Below, one piece after another: positions 1 through 5,919 of a stretch of DNA of 6,305 nt (position 1 is the stretch's first letter; each line of letters begins with the position of its first letter). The stretch is from Pseudomonadota bacterium (GTDB lineage: Bacteria; Pseudomonadota; Alphaproteobacteria; Azospirillales; Azospirillaceae): assembly GCA_023416195.1 (NCBI GenBank), contig JAEZID010000478.1, positions 1 to 6,305 of the forward strand, in the 5' to 3' direction. The notes beneath the pieces are model-generated. The model was not told the origin of the DNA, did no database searches, and saw only the letters and a list, made by a program, of their open reading frames with translations. Both the position numbers and the translations under genes were made by a program.

Positions 1-923
1 TTGTAGTTCAGCACCGGCGCCAGCATGTCGTTCAGGCGATAGCCCCAGTGCCGAAGCTCGGTCAGCTTCTTCAGGCGCCAGTAGACCTGCTTCAGAATCA
101 GCAGGGGCGACTGGTCGCGCGTGCCGACCGCCGCCGCGTCGGAATCGATCAGCTGCCCGGCGACCGTGCTCGCGAACAGCAGGACGGGCACCGCCAGCAG
201 CCCGGCGAAGCGAAGGGCATCGCGCCGCACCGCCGCGACGGTGAACGGCACCCGGCCCGGGCCGACATACTTGGTCGCCTCCACCCCGAACAGGCACAGC
301 GCGTAGGCCAGCAACACGATGGCGTGGGAGAAATACAGGAACAGCGCGAAGCCCGCCCCGATGGGAAGCTGCCAGCGCCGGCCCTCCTGCCCGATCCACA
401 GCGACACGCCGATGAGCATCAGCGGAATGCCGAGCGAGAAGCTCATGAATCCGCCGATCAGCGTGGCGTTGTAGACGAACAGCGCGCCGCACAGCGGCCA
501 CAGGCTCCAGCGGCCGAACAGGGTCCGGTGCAGCAGGATCACGCTGAACAGGGTCAGCGCCACGGCCAGCGCCACATAGACGCGCCCGGCGACGTAGAGC
601 GGCAGCAGGCTGGCCAGCGGCAGGAGCACCGCCTCCATCAGCAGGTTCGGCACCGGCGTCGGGGACGCCGTGTAATGTTCCGCCAGGAAGGGATCGGTGC
701 GGAAATTGAGCAGCACCTCCACCCGCGCCAGATGGTTGGGGTAGTCGAGCAGCGGCGGCATCTCCACCAGCGCCAGCGGCAGAAGCAGCAACAGCAGCGC
801 GACGGCCAGGGGAAGGGCCATGCCGAACGGAACGGCGTCGAAGGCGGACGCCCCGGCGCGCGCCCCCGCCCCCGTCAGGATGTCCTCTTGCCGAGGCGCT
901 TGCGACAGTCCGGGGTGCTCCAT
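1..923 (-). CDS. Multi-spanning integral membrane protein, possibly GT-C-type glycosyltransferase (3' end outside window)
   Basis: The frame is open from an ATG at 923-921 to the left edge, giving 307 whole codons with no stop, so the C-terminus is missing. A cytoplasmic-looking N-tail of about 34 residues precedes a very hydrophobic first membrane segment (about residues 35-53). A loop with LLDYPNHLAR (58-67) follows, then further hydrophobic stretches near 112-131, 142-176, 187-213 and 238-257. Last comes a more polar, basic part (QVYWRLKKLTELRHW, 279-293). One membrane helix followed by an external loop with a conserved-looking acidic residue (D60) resembles GT-C glycosyltransferases of the ArnT/PMT type, but this is inference and I do not recognise the exact family. 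The start is supported by GAGGA (931-935) seven bases upstream. An in-frame ATG at 956-954 would add 11 residues and is less well placed. The gene is transcribed divergently from the UDG-like gene. Confidence 0.8.
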   Translation of the reverse strand, partial: MEHPGLSQAPRQEDILTGAGARAGASAFDAVPFGMALPLAVALLLLLLPLALVEMPPLLDYPNHLARVEVLLNFRTDPFLAEHYTASPTPVPNLLMEAVLLPLASLLPLYVAGRVYVALAVALTLFSVILLHRTLFGRWSLWPLCGALFVYNATLIGGFMSFSLGIPLMLIGVSLWIGQEGRRWQLPIGAGFALFLYFSHAIVLLAYALCLFGVEATKYVGPGRVPFTVAAVRRDALRFAGLLAVPVLLFASTVAGQLIDSDAAAVGTRDQSPLLILKQVYWRLKKLTELRHWGYRLNDMLAPVLNY

Positions 924-930
924 CCGCTTA

Positions 931-935
931 TCCTC
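931..935 (-). promoter_or_regulatory. Ribosome binding site of the membrane-protein gene
   Basis: GAGGA on the minus strand lies seven bases before the ATG at 923. It favours this start over the in-frame ATG at 956, whose only upstream purine run (GGGGA) sits about ten bases away. Confidence 0.55.
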
Positions 936-1048
936 GCGCCTTGTGCAACGCGACATGGAAAGCAAATCCCCGGCGACATAGGCCAGCAGGCAATGGCGTT
1001 ACAGCTTCGGCTTCGGCATTAGCCCTCAAGTCCAGGATCGGAATTCTG

Positions 1049-1054
1049 TATAAG
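1049..1054 (+). promoter_or_regulatory. Possible -10 element for the UDG-like gene
   Basis: TATAAG matches five of six bases of the sigma-70 -10 consensus and has TG directly before it. It would start transcription near 1061, leaving a leader of about 44 bases. The -35 region (around 1025-1032) is poor, so the call is tentative. Confidence 0.3.
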
Positions 1055-1093
1055 CGCTTCGGCGAAACCGATGACCGCATGGCATTGAACGTT

Positions 1094-1099
1094 GGGGAG
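1094..1099 (+). promoter_or_regulatory. Ribosome binding site that decides the UDG-like start
   Basis: GGGGAG ends five bases before the GTG at 1105. A longer reading from the GTG at 1099 would overlap this site, so 1105 is the better start. Confidence 0.55.
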
Positions 1100-1104
1100 T
1101 GGAC

Positions 1105-1809
1105 GTGAGCACGCTGGACCGATTTCTCGATACGTTGCGGCACCGGCCGGTCGGCCCCGGCGTCTTCCGCCCCTGGACCGACTGCACGCCGGGGGTGGAC
1201 GCCGGCCCCGACGCGCCGGACGTGCGGCTGGCCAACCTGCGGGCCTATCTGGCGGCGCGGATCGGCCGGGCGAAGCTGGTGCTGGTGGCCGAGGCGGTGG
1301 GCTATCAGGGCGCCCGCTTCAGCGGCATCCCCATGACCTGTGAGCGCACGCTGTTGGGCGCCAAGCCGCAGGTTTCGCCGGATCTCGTCTTCGCCGGCCC
1401 GAAGCGGCGGACCAGCGCCGCCTCCGTCGCCCGCAACGCGGCGGAACGGAGCGGCGGCTTTTGCGAGCCGACCGCGACCATCGTGTGGACGACCCTGCTG
1501 GGGCTGGGCGTGCCGGCCGATGGGTTCGTGCTGTGGAACAGCTTCGCCTTCCACCCGCATCGCCCCGGCGAGCCGCTGACCAACCGCACGCCGACCGACC
1601 GCGAGGTGGAGGAACAGGCCGAGGTCCTGGACGCCTTCCTTTCCCTGTTTCCGGGCCTGCCCGTGGTCGCCGTGGGCGAGACCGCGCGGCGGCGTCTTGC
1701 GGCGCACGGAACGGCGTTCAACAAAATGGGCGTTCCCGCCGTGCGCCATCCGGCGAACGGTGGCGCCACGGCCTTTCGGGAGGGGGTAGGGAGGATCGTG
1801 CGGGGGTAA
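1105..1809 (+). CDS. Uracil-DNA glycosylase superfamily protein
   Basis: The predicted protein has 234 residues and is probably a soluble DNA-repair enzyme that removes uracil, or another damaged base, from DNA. The pattern follows the UDG fold: a first motif after a hydrophobic strand (KLVLVAEAVGYQGARFSGIP, 57-76), a middle block VLWNSFAFHPHRPG (142-155), a strand plus VAVGETARRRLA (188-199), and a closing RHPANGGATAF loop (214-224) in the place of the DNA-contacting HPS-type loop. Motif 1 is AEAVG rather than the GEAPG of family 4. Only three cysteines occur (C27, C79, C120), so the four-cysteine iron-sulfur cluster of family 4/5 enzymes is unlikely. The GTG start at 1105 is chosen because GGGGAG lies five bases upstream; GTG 1099 would add two residues. 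The gene stands alone and converges on the cys operon. The superfamily call is fairly sure; subfamily and substrate are not. Confidence 0.75.
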   Translation: MSTLDRFLDTLRHRPVGPGVFRPWTDCTPGVDAGPDAPDVRLANLRAYLAARIGRAKLVLVAEAVGYQGARFSGIPMTCERTLLGAKPQVSPDLVFAGPKRRTSAASVARNAAERSGGFCEPTATIVWTTLLGLGVPADGFVLWNSFAFHPHRPGEPLTNRTPTDREVEEQAEVLDAFLSLFPGLPVVAVGETARRRLAAHGTAFNKMGVPAVRHPANGGATAFREGVGRIVRG

Positions 1810-1855
1810 AACACGTCAAGGCCCTTCTCTCCGGAAGGAGAGAAGGGCCTTGACG
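1808..1855 (-). terminator. Intrinsic terminator of the cysP-cysT-cysW-cysA operon
   Basis: A perfect 19-bp inverted repeat (arms 1814-1832 and 1837-1855) encloses a four-base loop. Read on the minus strand it is followed at once by TGTTTT (1813-1808), the layout of a Rho-independent terminator, starting 34 bases after the cysA stop. On the plus strand the hairpin is followed by GTAGAAACC with no T-run, so it is a weaker terminator for the UDG-like gene, though it could protect that mRNA's 3' end. The T-tract overlaps the complement of the UDG-like stop codon. Confidence 0.85.
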
Positions 1856-1889
1856 GTAGAAACCCGCGTCGCCTCTTGAAATTAACGCT

Positions 1890-2930
1890 TCAACGCCGGG
1901 CGAAGACCCGCGCGCGGTCGATGTGCACGGCGCAGCGGTCGCCGGGGCTGAGGCCCAGGACGCCGAGACGCTCGCGGTCCATTTCCGCTTCCAGAGTCAG
2001 ACCGGCCAAATCCACCTCGATCCGCGCGTCGGGGCCGACGACCTGGATGGAGGACACACGGCCCGGTCCGCCCACCGTGGGGCTGAGGCCGAGGTCGTGC
2101 GGGCGGACGTAGGCGATGGCCGGACCCTGGACGGCGCCGTCGGTCGCGATAGACAGGGCGCCGTTCGCCGCCCTCGCCACGCCGCCTTCCACCGCGCAGT
2201 CGAAGCGGTTCACCTGCCCCAGGAACTCGTACACGAAGGCCGAGGCCGGGTGGTCGTAGACGTCGGCCGGGCTGCCCACCTGCTCGATGCGGCCCTGGCT
2301 CATCACCACGACGCGGTCGGCCAGCTCCAGCGCCTCCTCCTGGTCGTGGGTCACGAAGACCGAGGTGACGTGGATGTCGTCGTGCAGCTTGCGCAGCCAG
2401 CGCCGCAACTCCTTGCGGACCTTGGCGTCGAGCGCGCCGAACGGCTCGTCCAGCAGCAGAACCTTCGGCTCGATGGCCAGCGCGCGGGCCAGCGCCACGC
2501 GCTGCCGCTGGCCGCCCGACAGCTGCGCCGGGTAGCGGTCGGCGAAATGGGCGAGCTGGACCAGTTCCAGCAGCTCCATCACCCGGCGCTTGATCTCCGC
2601 GCCGGCGAAACGCTGGCCGCGCGGACGCACCTTCAGGCCGAAGGCGACGTTGTCGAACACCGTCATGTGGCGGAACAGGGCGTAGTGCTGGAAGACGAAG
2701 CCCACCTGACGCTCGCGCGGCTTCAGGCCCAGAGCCTCCGCGCCATGCAGCTGAAGGCTGCCGGCGTCGGCGTGCTCCAGCCCCGCCATGATGCGCAGCA
2801 GCGTCGTCTTGCCCGAACCGGACGGCCCGAGCAGGGCCAGAAGCTCGCCCGAACGGACTTCGAGATCCACAGAATCGAGCGCCAGATAGGACCCGAACCG
2901 CTTGGTGATGCCGGAAACCTGGATCGCCAT
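1890..2930 (-). CDS. cysA: Sulfate/thiosulfate ABC transporter ATP-binding protein CysA
   Basis: CysA (346 residues, normal length) is the cytoplasmic ATPase that powers sulfate/thiosulfate import through CysT-CysW. ABC motifs appear in order: Walker A GPSGSGKT (35-42), Q-loop Q81, signature LSGGQ (137-141), Walker B VLLLDEP (157-163) with catalytic E162, D-loop ALDAK (166-170) and switch histidine H195 in VTHDQEEA. Residues about 235-346 form the C-terminal TOBE-like domain (NRFDCAVEGG, YVRPHDLGL) of the CysA/MalK group. The ATG at 2930-2928 has GAGG (2939-2942) eight bases upstream, overlapping the cysW stop, so translation is probably coupled. It is the last gene of the operon and is followed by the terminator. 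Sequence alone would leave other anion or polyamine ATPases of this group possible; the cysT/cysW context settles the substrate class. Confidence 0.96.
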   Translation of the reverse strand: MAIQVSGITKRFGSYLALDSVDLEVRSGELLALLGPSGSGKTTLLRIMAGLEHADAGSLQLHGAEALGLKPRERQVGFVFQHYALFRHMTVFDNVAFGLKVRPRGQRFAGAEIKRRVMELLELVQLAHFADRYPAQLSGGQRQRVALARALAIEPKVLLLDEPFGALDAKVRKELRRWLRKLHDDIHVTSVFVTHDQEEALELADRVVVMSQGRIEQVGSPADVYDHPASAFVYEFLGQVNRFDCAVEGGVARAANGALSIATDGAVQGPAIAYVRPHDLGLSPTVGGPGRVSSIQVVGPDARIEVDLAGLTLEAEMDRERLGVLGLSPGDRCAVHIDRARVFARR

Positions 2931-2940
2931 CGTTTGCGCC

Positions 2941-3798
2941 TCAATGCCGGGTCGCGGCCAGCTCGGCCCCGAAGCGCCACTCCAGAACCGCCTTCGCCAC
3001 CAGCGTGACGAGAGCGAGCAGGGCCAGCACCGAGGCCACCGAGAAGGCGGCGACGAAGTTGTATTCGTTGTAAAGAATTTCGACGTGCAGCGGCATCGTG
3101 TTGGTCTCGCCCCGGATATGGCCGGAAACGACCGACACGGCGCCGAATTCGCCCATCGCGCGGGCGTTGCACAGCAGCACGCCGTACAGCAGGCCCCATT
3201 TGATGTTGGGCAGCGTCACCCGCCAGAAGGTCTGCCAGCCGCTCGCCCCCAGGACCAGCGCGGCTTCCTCCTCCTCCGTGCCCTGCTCCTGCATCAGCGG
3301 AATCAGTTCGCGCGCGACGAAGGGAAAGGTGACGAAGACGGTGGCGAGCACGAGGCCCGGCACGGCGAAGATGATCTGGATGCCCTGCGACTTCAGGAAC
3401 GGCCCCAGCAGCCCGTGCAGGCCGAACAGCAGCACGTAGATCAGGCCGGAGATGACCGGCGACACCGAAAAGGGCAGGTCGATCAGCGTGATCAGCAGAT
3501 CCTTGCCGCGAAAGTCGAACTTCGCGATGCACCAGCTGGCCGCGATGCCGAAGACCAGATTCATCGGCACGGCGATGGCGGCCACGATCAGCGTCAGCCT
3601 GATGGCCGCCAGCGCGTCCGGCTCGACCAGCGCCGCCCAATAGGCGCCGACGCCGCGCCGAAACGCCTCGACGAACACGGAGGCCAGCGGAAGCACCAGG
3701 AACAGCAGCAGGAAGCCCAGCGCCGCCGCGATCAGAAAGGCCCGGACCAGCGCGGAATCGCCGGTGGCCGGTGCATGGCCGCGTGCCTTAGCGAGCAT
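2941..3798 (-). CDS. cysW: Sulfate/thiosulfate ABC transporter permease CysW
   Basis: CysW (285 residues) is one of the two inner-membrane permeases of the sulfate importer. About six membrane segments are visible, near 17-43, 63-90, 101-126, 141-165, 200-222 and 247-272. The cytoplasmic EAA loop that docks on CysA is EEEEAALVLGASGWQTFWRV (175-194), with LPNIK following (197-201). The stretch SGHIRGETNTMPLHVEILYN (225-244) is typical of CysW and separates it from CysT. The ATG at 3798-3796 lies inside the end of cysT, an 11-base overlap. Its ribosome site GAGGTG (3804-3809) is five bases upstream, inside cysT, so coupling is likely. The stop is ten bases before cysA. Confidence 0.95.
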   Translation of the reverse strand: MLAKARGHAPATGDSALVRAFLIAAALGFLLLFLVLPLASVFVEAFRRGVGAYWAALVEPDALAAIRLTLIVAAIAVPMNLVFGIAASWCIAKFDFRGKDLLITLIDLPFSVSPVISGLIYVLLFGLHGLLGPFLKSQGIQIIFAVPGLVLATVFVTFPFVARELIPLMQEQGTEEEEAALVLGASGWQTFWRVTLPNIKWGLLYGVLLCNARAMGEFGAVSVVSGHIRGETNTMPLHVEILYNEYNFVAAFSVASVLALLALVTLVAKAVLEWRFGAELAATRH

Positions 3799-4675
3799 GA
3801 CGCCACCTCATCCAGGCTTGCAGAAGATTCAGGATCAGCAGCAGGACGAAGGAGACCACCAGCATCATCGTGCCGACGGCCGCGGCCCCGCCGTAATCGT
3901 ACTGCTCCAGCTTGATGACGATCAGCAGCGGCACGATTTCCGAAATGCCCGGCATGTTGCCGGCGATGAAGATCACCGACCCGTATTCGCCGACCGCCCG
4001 CGCGAAGGCCAGCGCGAAGCCGGTCACCAGCGCCGGCAGCAGGGCCGGGAAGACCACCCGCGTGAAGCTCTGCCAGCGCGAGGCGCCGAGCGAGGCGGCG
4101 GCCTCCTCCTCCTCCGGCGGCAGATCCTGAAGGATCGGCTGCACCGTCCGCACGACGAAGGGCAGGCCGATGAAGGTCAGCGCGATGGCGATGCCGATCG
4201 GCGTGAACGCGACCTTCAGCCCGAACCACTCCATCAGCAGCTTGCCGATCCATCCGTTCGGCGCGTACAGCGCGCTGAGCGCGATGCCGGCCACGGCGGT
4301 CGGCAGGGCGAAGGGCAGATCGACCAGCGCGTCGACGATCCGGTGGCCGGGAAAGCGGTAGCGCACCAGCACCCAGGCGACGATGAAGCCGAAAACGGCG
4401 TTCACCGCGGCGGCGGCCAGCGCCAGCCCGAAACTGACCTGGAACGCCGACAGGACGCGCGGCGTCAGCACCGCGTTCCAGAAGCCGGACCAGCCGAGCC
4501 CGGCCGCCTTGATCGTCAGCGCCGCCAGCGGCAGCAGCACGATCAGCCCCAGATAGGTCAGGGTGAATCCCAGCGTCAGCCCGAATCCGGGGATCACGCT
4601 TGGCTTTTTCAGAACGCTCAAGACCGTGCCCCCCGATGAGGGGAGCACGGTGTCGGTCGAGGCCGCCGCAACCAC
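3788..4675 (-). CDS. cysT: Sulfate/thiosulfate ABC transporter permease CysT (CysU)
   Basis: CysT (295 residues from the start chosen) is the partner permease of CysW. The family opening VIPGFGLTLGFTLTYLGLIV is at 27-46. Hydrophobic segments follow near 36-60, 75-104, 115-138, 156-180, 213-237 and 262-285. The EAA loop is EEEEAAASLGASRWQSFTRV (188-207), followed by VFPALLPA. FARAVGEYGSVIFIAGNMPG (224-243) is typical of this permease. The GTG at 4675-4673 starts three bases after the cysP stop; its only upstream purine run, AAGGG, is about ten bases away, so the start is uncertain. A 12-bp stem-loop covers codons 9-18. A TTG at codon 19 (4621-4619), just past it, would give MSVLKKPSVIPG and a length closer to the conserved core. 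Confidence 0.94.
   Translation of the reverse strand: MVAAASTDTVLPSSGGTVLSVLKKPSVIPGFGLTLGFTLTYLGLIVLLPLAALTIKAAGLGWSGFWNAVLTPRVLSAFQVSFGLALAAAAVNAVFGFIVAWVLVRYRFPGHRIVDALVDLPFALPTAVAGIALSALYAPNGWIGKLLMEWFGLKVAFTPIGIAIALTFIGLPFVVRTVQPILQDLPPEEEEAAASLGASRWQSFTRVVFPALLPALVTGFALAFARAVGEYGSVIFIAGNMPGISEIVPLLIVIKLEQYDYGGAAAVGTMMLVVSFVLLLILNLLQAWMRWRHAR
4623..4651 (-). other. Stable stem-loop at the cysP-cysT junction
   Basis: On the minus-strand transcript the arms 4651-4640 and 4634-4623 pair over 12 bp, one a G-U wobble, around a five-base loop (UCAUC). It begins 27 bases after the cysP stop and has no T-run behind it, so it is not a classical terminator. Hairpins after the binding-protein gene of ABC operons are known to stabilise that part of the mRNA or reduce downstream expression; this role is inferred here. 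It lies within the first codons of cysT if the GTG start is right. Confidence 0.6.
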
Positions 4676-4678
4676 GGA

Positions 4679-5692
4679 TCAGCGGCCCTTCTGGTAGATC
4701 TGGTCGAAAACACCGCCATCCGCGAAATGCTTCTCCTGCGCCGCGCGCCAGCCGCCGAACGACTGGTCGATGGTCACCAGCTTAACATCCGCGAAGCGGC
4801 CCGCATACTGGGTTGCCAATTCCGGCTGGCGGGGGCGGTAGAAGTTCTTGGCGGCGATCTCTTGCCCTTCACGGGTGTAGAGGAACTGCAAATACGCCTC
4901 GGCGATCTTGCGGGTGCCCTTGCGATCGACCACCGAGTCCACCACCGTCACCGGCGGTTCGGCCAGGATCGACAGGGACGGGACGACGATCTCCAGCTTG
5001 TCGGCGCCGAACTCCTGCAACGACAGGAAGGCCTCGTTCTCCCAGGCGAGCAGGACGTCGCCGATCTCGCGCTGGGTGAAGGTCACGGTCGAACCGCGGG
5101 CACCGCTGTCCAGCACCGGCACGTTCTTGAAGACGTCGGCGACGAACTGCTTGGCCTTGGCCTCGTCGTTGCCGTTCTTCTCCAGCGCATAGGCCCAGGC
5201 GGCGAGGTAGTTCCAGCGCGCGCCGCCCGAGGTCTTCGGGTTCGGCGTGATGACCTGCACGCCCGGCTTCGCCAGATCGTTCCAGTCCTTGATCTGCTTC
5301 GGGTTGCCCTTGCGCACCAGGAACACGATGGTCGAGGTGTAGGGGGAGCTGTTGTTGGGCAGGCGCGACTGCCAGTTCTTGGGCAAAACGCCGGCATCGG
5401 CGATGGCGTCGATGTCGTAGGCCAGAGCCAGCGTCACCACGTCGGCGTCAAGGCCGTCGATGACCGAGCGGGCCTGCTTGCCCGAACCGCCATGCGACTG
5501 CTTGATGGTGACCGAGCGGCCGGTTTCAGCCTTCCACGTCTTGGCGAAGGCCTGGTTGAACTCCACATAGAGTTCGCGCGTCGGATCGTAGGAGACGTTC
5601 AGCATGGTATCCTGCGCCGTCGCGGCAGCGGTGCCCAGAACGGTCAGGGCCAGGCCGGCGGCCAGCAGGGACAGGCGATAACGGAACGACAT
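4679..5692 (-). CDS. Periplasmic sulfate (thiosulfate)-binding protein
   Basis: This 337-residue secreted protein captures sulfate, and perhaps thiosulfate, in the periplasm and delivers it to CysT-CysW. A Sec signal peptide is clear: basic MSFRYR, a hydrophobic core (8-20), and an AxA-type site with likely cleavage after A26 (ATA|QD). The sulfate-binding-protein signature NPKTSGGAR is at 151-159. Other anion-site regions of the Sbp family are present: SYDPTRELY (34-42), QSHGGSGKQ (65-73) and the tryptophan in LLAWENEAF (214-222). The ATG at 5692-5690 has a strong AAGGAG six bases upstream. It is the first gene of the operon, behind a 227-base AT-rich control region, and its stop is three bases before cysT. 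It could be named sbp or cysP; the two paralogues differ mainly in anion preference and sequence motifs alone do not decide it. Confidence 0.95.
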   Translation of the reverse strand: MSFRYRLSLLAAGLALTVLGTAAATAQDTMLNVSYDPTRELYVEFNQAFAKTWKAETGRSVTIKQSHGGSGKQARSVIDGLDADVVTLALAYDIDAIADAGVLPKNWQSRLPNNSSPYTSTIVFLVRKGNPKQIKDWNDLAKPGVQVITPNPKTSGGARWNYLAAWAYALEKNGNDEAKAKQFVADVFKNVPVLDSGARGSTVTFTQREIGDVLLAWENEAFLSLQEFGADKLEIVVPSLSILAEPPVTVVDSVVDRKGTRKIAEAYLQFLYTREGQEIAAKNFYRPRQPELATQYAGRFADVKLVTIDQSFGGWRAAQEKHFADGGVFDQIYQKGR

Positions 5693-5698
5693 GACGCA

Positions 5699-5704
5699 CT
5701 CCTT
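5699..5704 (-). promoter_or_regulatory. Strong ribosome binding site of the sulfate-binding-protein gene
   Basis: AAGGAG on the minus strand is six bases before the ATG at 5692. It is the best Shine-Dalgarno match in the operon, consistent with high output of the binding protein. Confidence 0.7.
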
Positions 5705-5741
5705 CGGTTGCCCAAACTCTGTGATTCACGGCAGAAACGAT

Positions 5742-5753
5742 ATACAACAGTAT
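5742..5753. promoter_or_regulatory. Small dyad ATAC-N4-GTAT, possible regulator site
   Basis: A perfect four-base dyad around AACA lies in the predicted cysP leader, about 50 bases before the start codon. LysR-type regulators often bind ATAC/GTAT-like half-sites, but four-base arms can arise by chance. Confidence 0.2.
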
Positions 5754-5777
5754 TTACACACAAACACTGCGTATTAA

Positions 5778-5805
5778 TTTCTATTTGTCCCATAGAGTTT
5801 GCCAA
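5778..5805 (-). promoter_or_regulatory. Tentative promoter of the cys operon
   Basis: On the minus strand TTGGCA (5805-5800; 5/6 match to the -35 consensus) is followed after 16 bases by TAGAAA (5783-5778; 4/6 match to the -10). This would start transcription near 5771 and give a leader of about 78 bases. The -10 is weak, as expected for an activator-dependent promoter such as those of the LysR-type sulfur regulators, but no regulator gene lies in the window. Confidence 0.3.
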
Positions 5806-5884
5806 ATCGCACCGTGCCTGCAAAGCCATTTTTTGTCCCTCGGTGGAAAAGACAATACACATTCCACACAAGCTCCAGAACCTG

Positions 5885-5913
5885 TTGGTAGCGATCACGC
5901 CGATCGGTATCAT
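5885..5913 (+). promoter_or_regulatory. Sigma-70-like promoter of the rightmost gene
   Basis: TTGGTA (5885-5890; 4/6 match to the -35) and TATCAT (5908-5913; 5/6 match to the -10) are separated by exactly 17 bases. The expected transcription start, six to eight bases past the -10, falls at about 5919-5921, on the ATG of the gene itself. That implies a leaderless mRNA, which fits the lack of a ribosome site. Confidence 0.5.
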
Positions 5914-5919
5914 GGGGCC

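Larger units (their letters stand above)
924..1104. other. Divergent intergenic spacer between the membrane-protein and UDG-like genes
   Basis: This 181-base spacer must hold the promoters of both flanking genes. On the plus strand the best candidate is TATAAG at 1049-1054, a 5/6 match to a sigma-70 -10 element preceded by TG, but no good -35 lies 16-18 bases upstream. On the minus strand I see no convincing promoter. A short tandem CTTCGG repeat at 1005-1016 has no evident role. No stable RNA gene is visible. Confidence 0.6.
5693..5919. other. AT-rich divergent control region upstream of the cys operon
   Basis: This 227-base stretch carries no gene and is markedly richer in A+T than its surroundings, most of all at about 5735-5880. 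It holds the cysP ribosome site, a tentative cysP promoter, short repeats that may be regulator sites, and a good promoter for the rightward gene. I see no known sulfur-related riboswitch fold in it. Confidence 0.6.

Noticed and set aside
1005..1016. Tandem CTTCGG repeat
   Set aside because: Two copies of a six-base unit in GC-rich DNA; no sign of function.
48..1022. Long plus-strand open frame opposite the membrane-protein gene
   Set aside because: Its product is a low-complexity Arg/Gln/His-rich sequence typical of an antisense shadow in GC-rich DNA. The minus frame encodes a coherent membrane protein.
928..1814. Minus-strand open frames opposite the UDG-like gene
   Set aside because: Compositionally biased products with no recognisable motif; the plus-strand frame carries UDG-family blocks.
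5693..5771. Riboswitch in the cysP leader
   Set aside because: The predicted leader is short and AT-rich, with no strong nested stems or recognisable SAM-type core.
5784..5839. Direct repeat TTTGTCCC at 5784-5791 and 5832-5839, 48 bases apart
   Set aside because: One eight-base match within about 200 bases is expected by chance fairly often and the flanks do not align.
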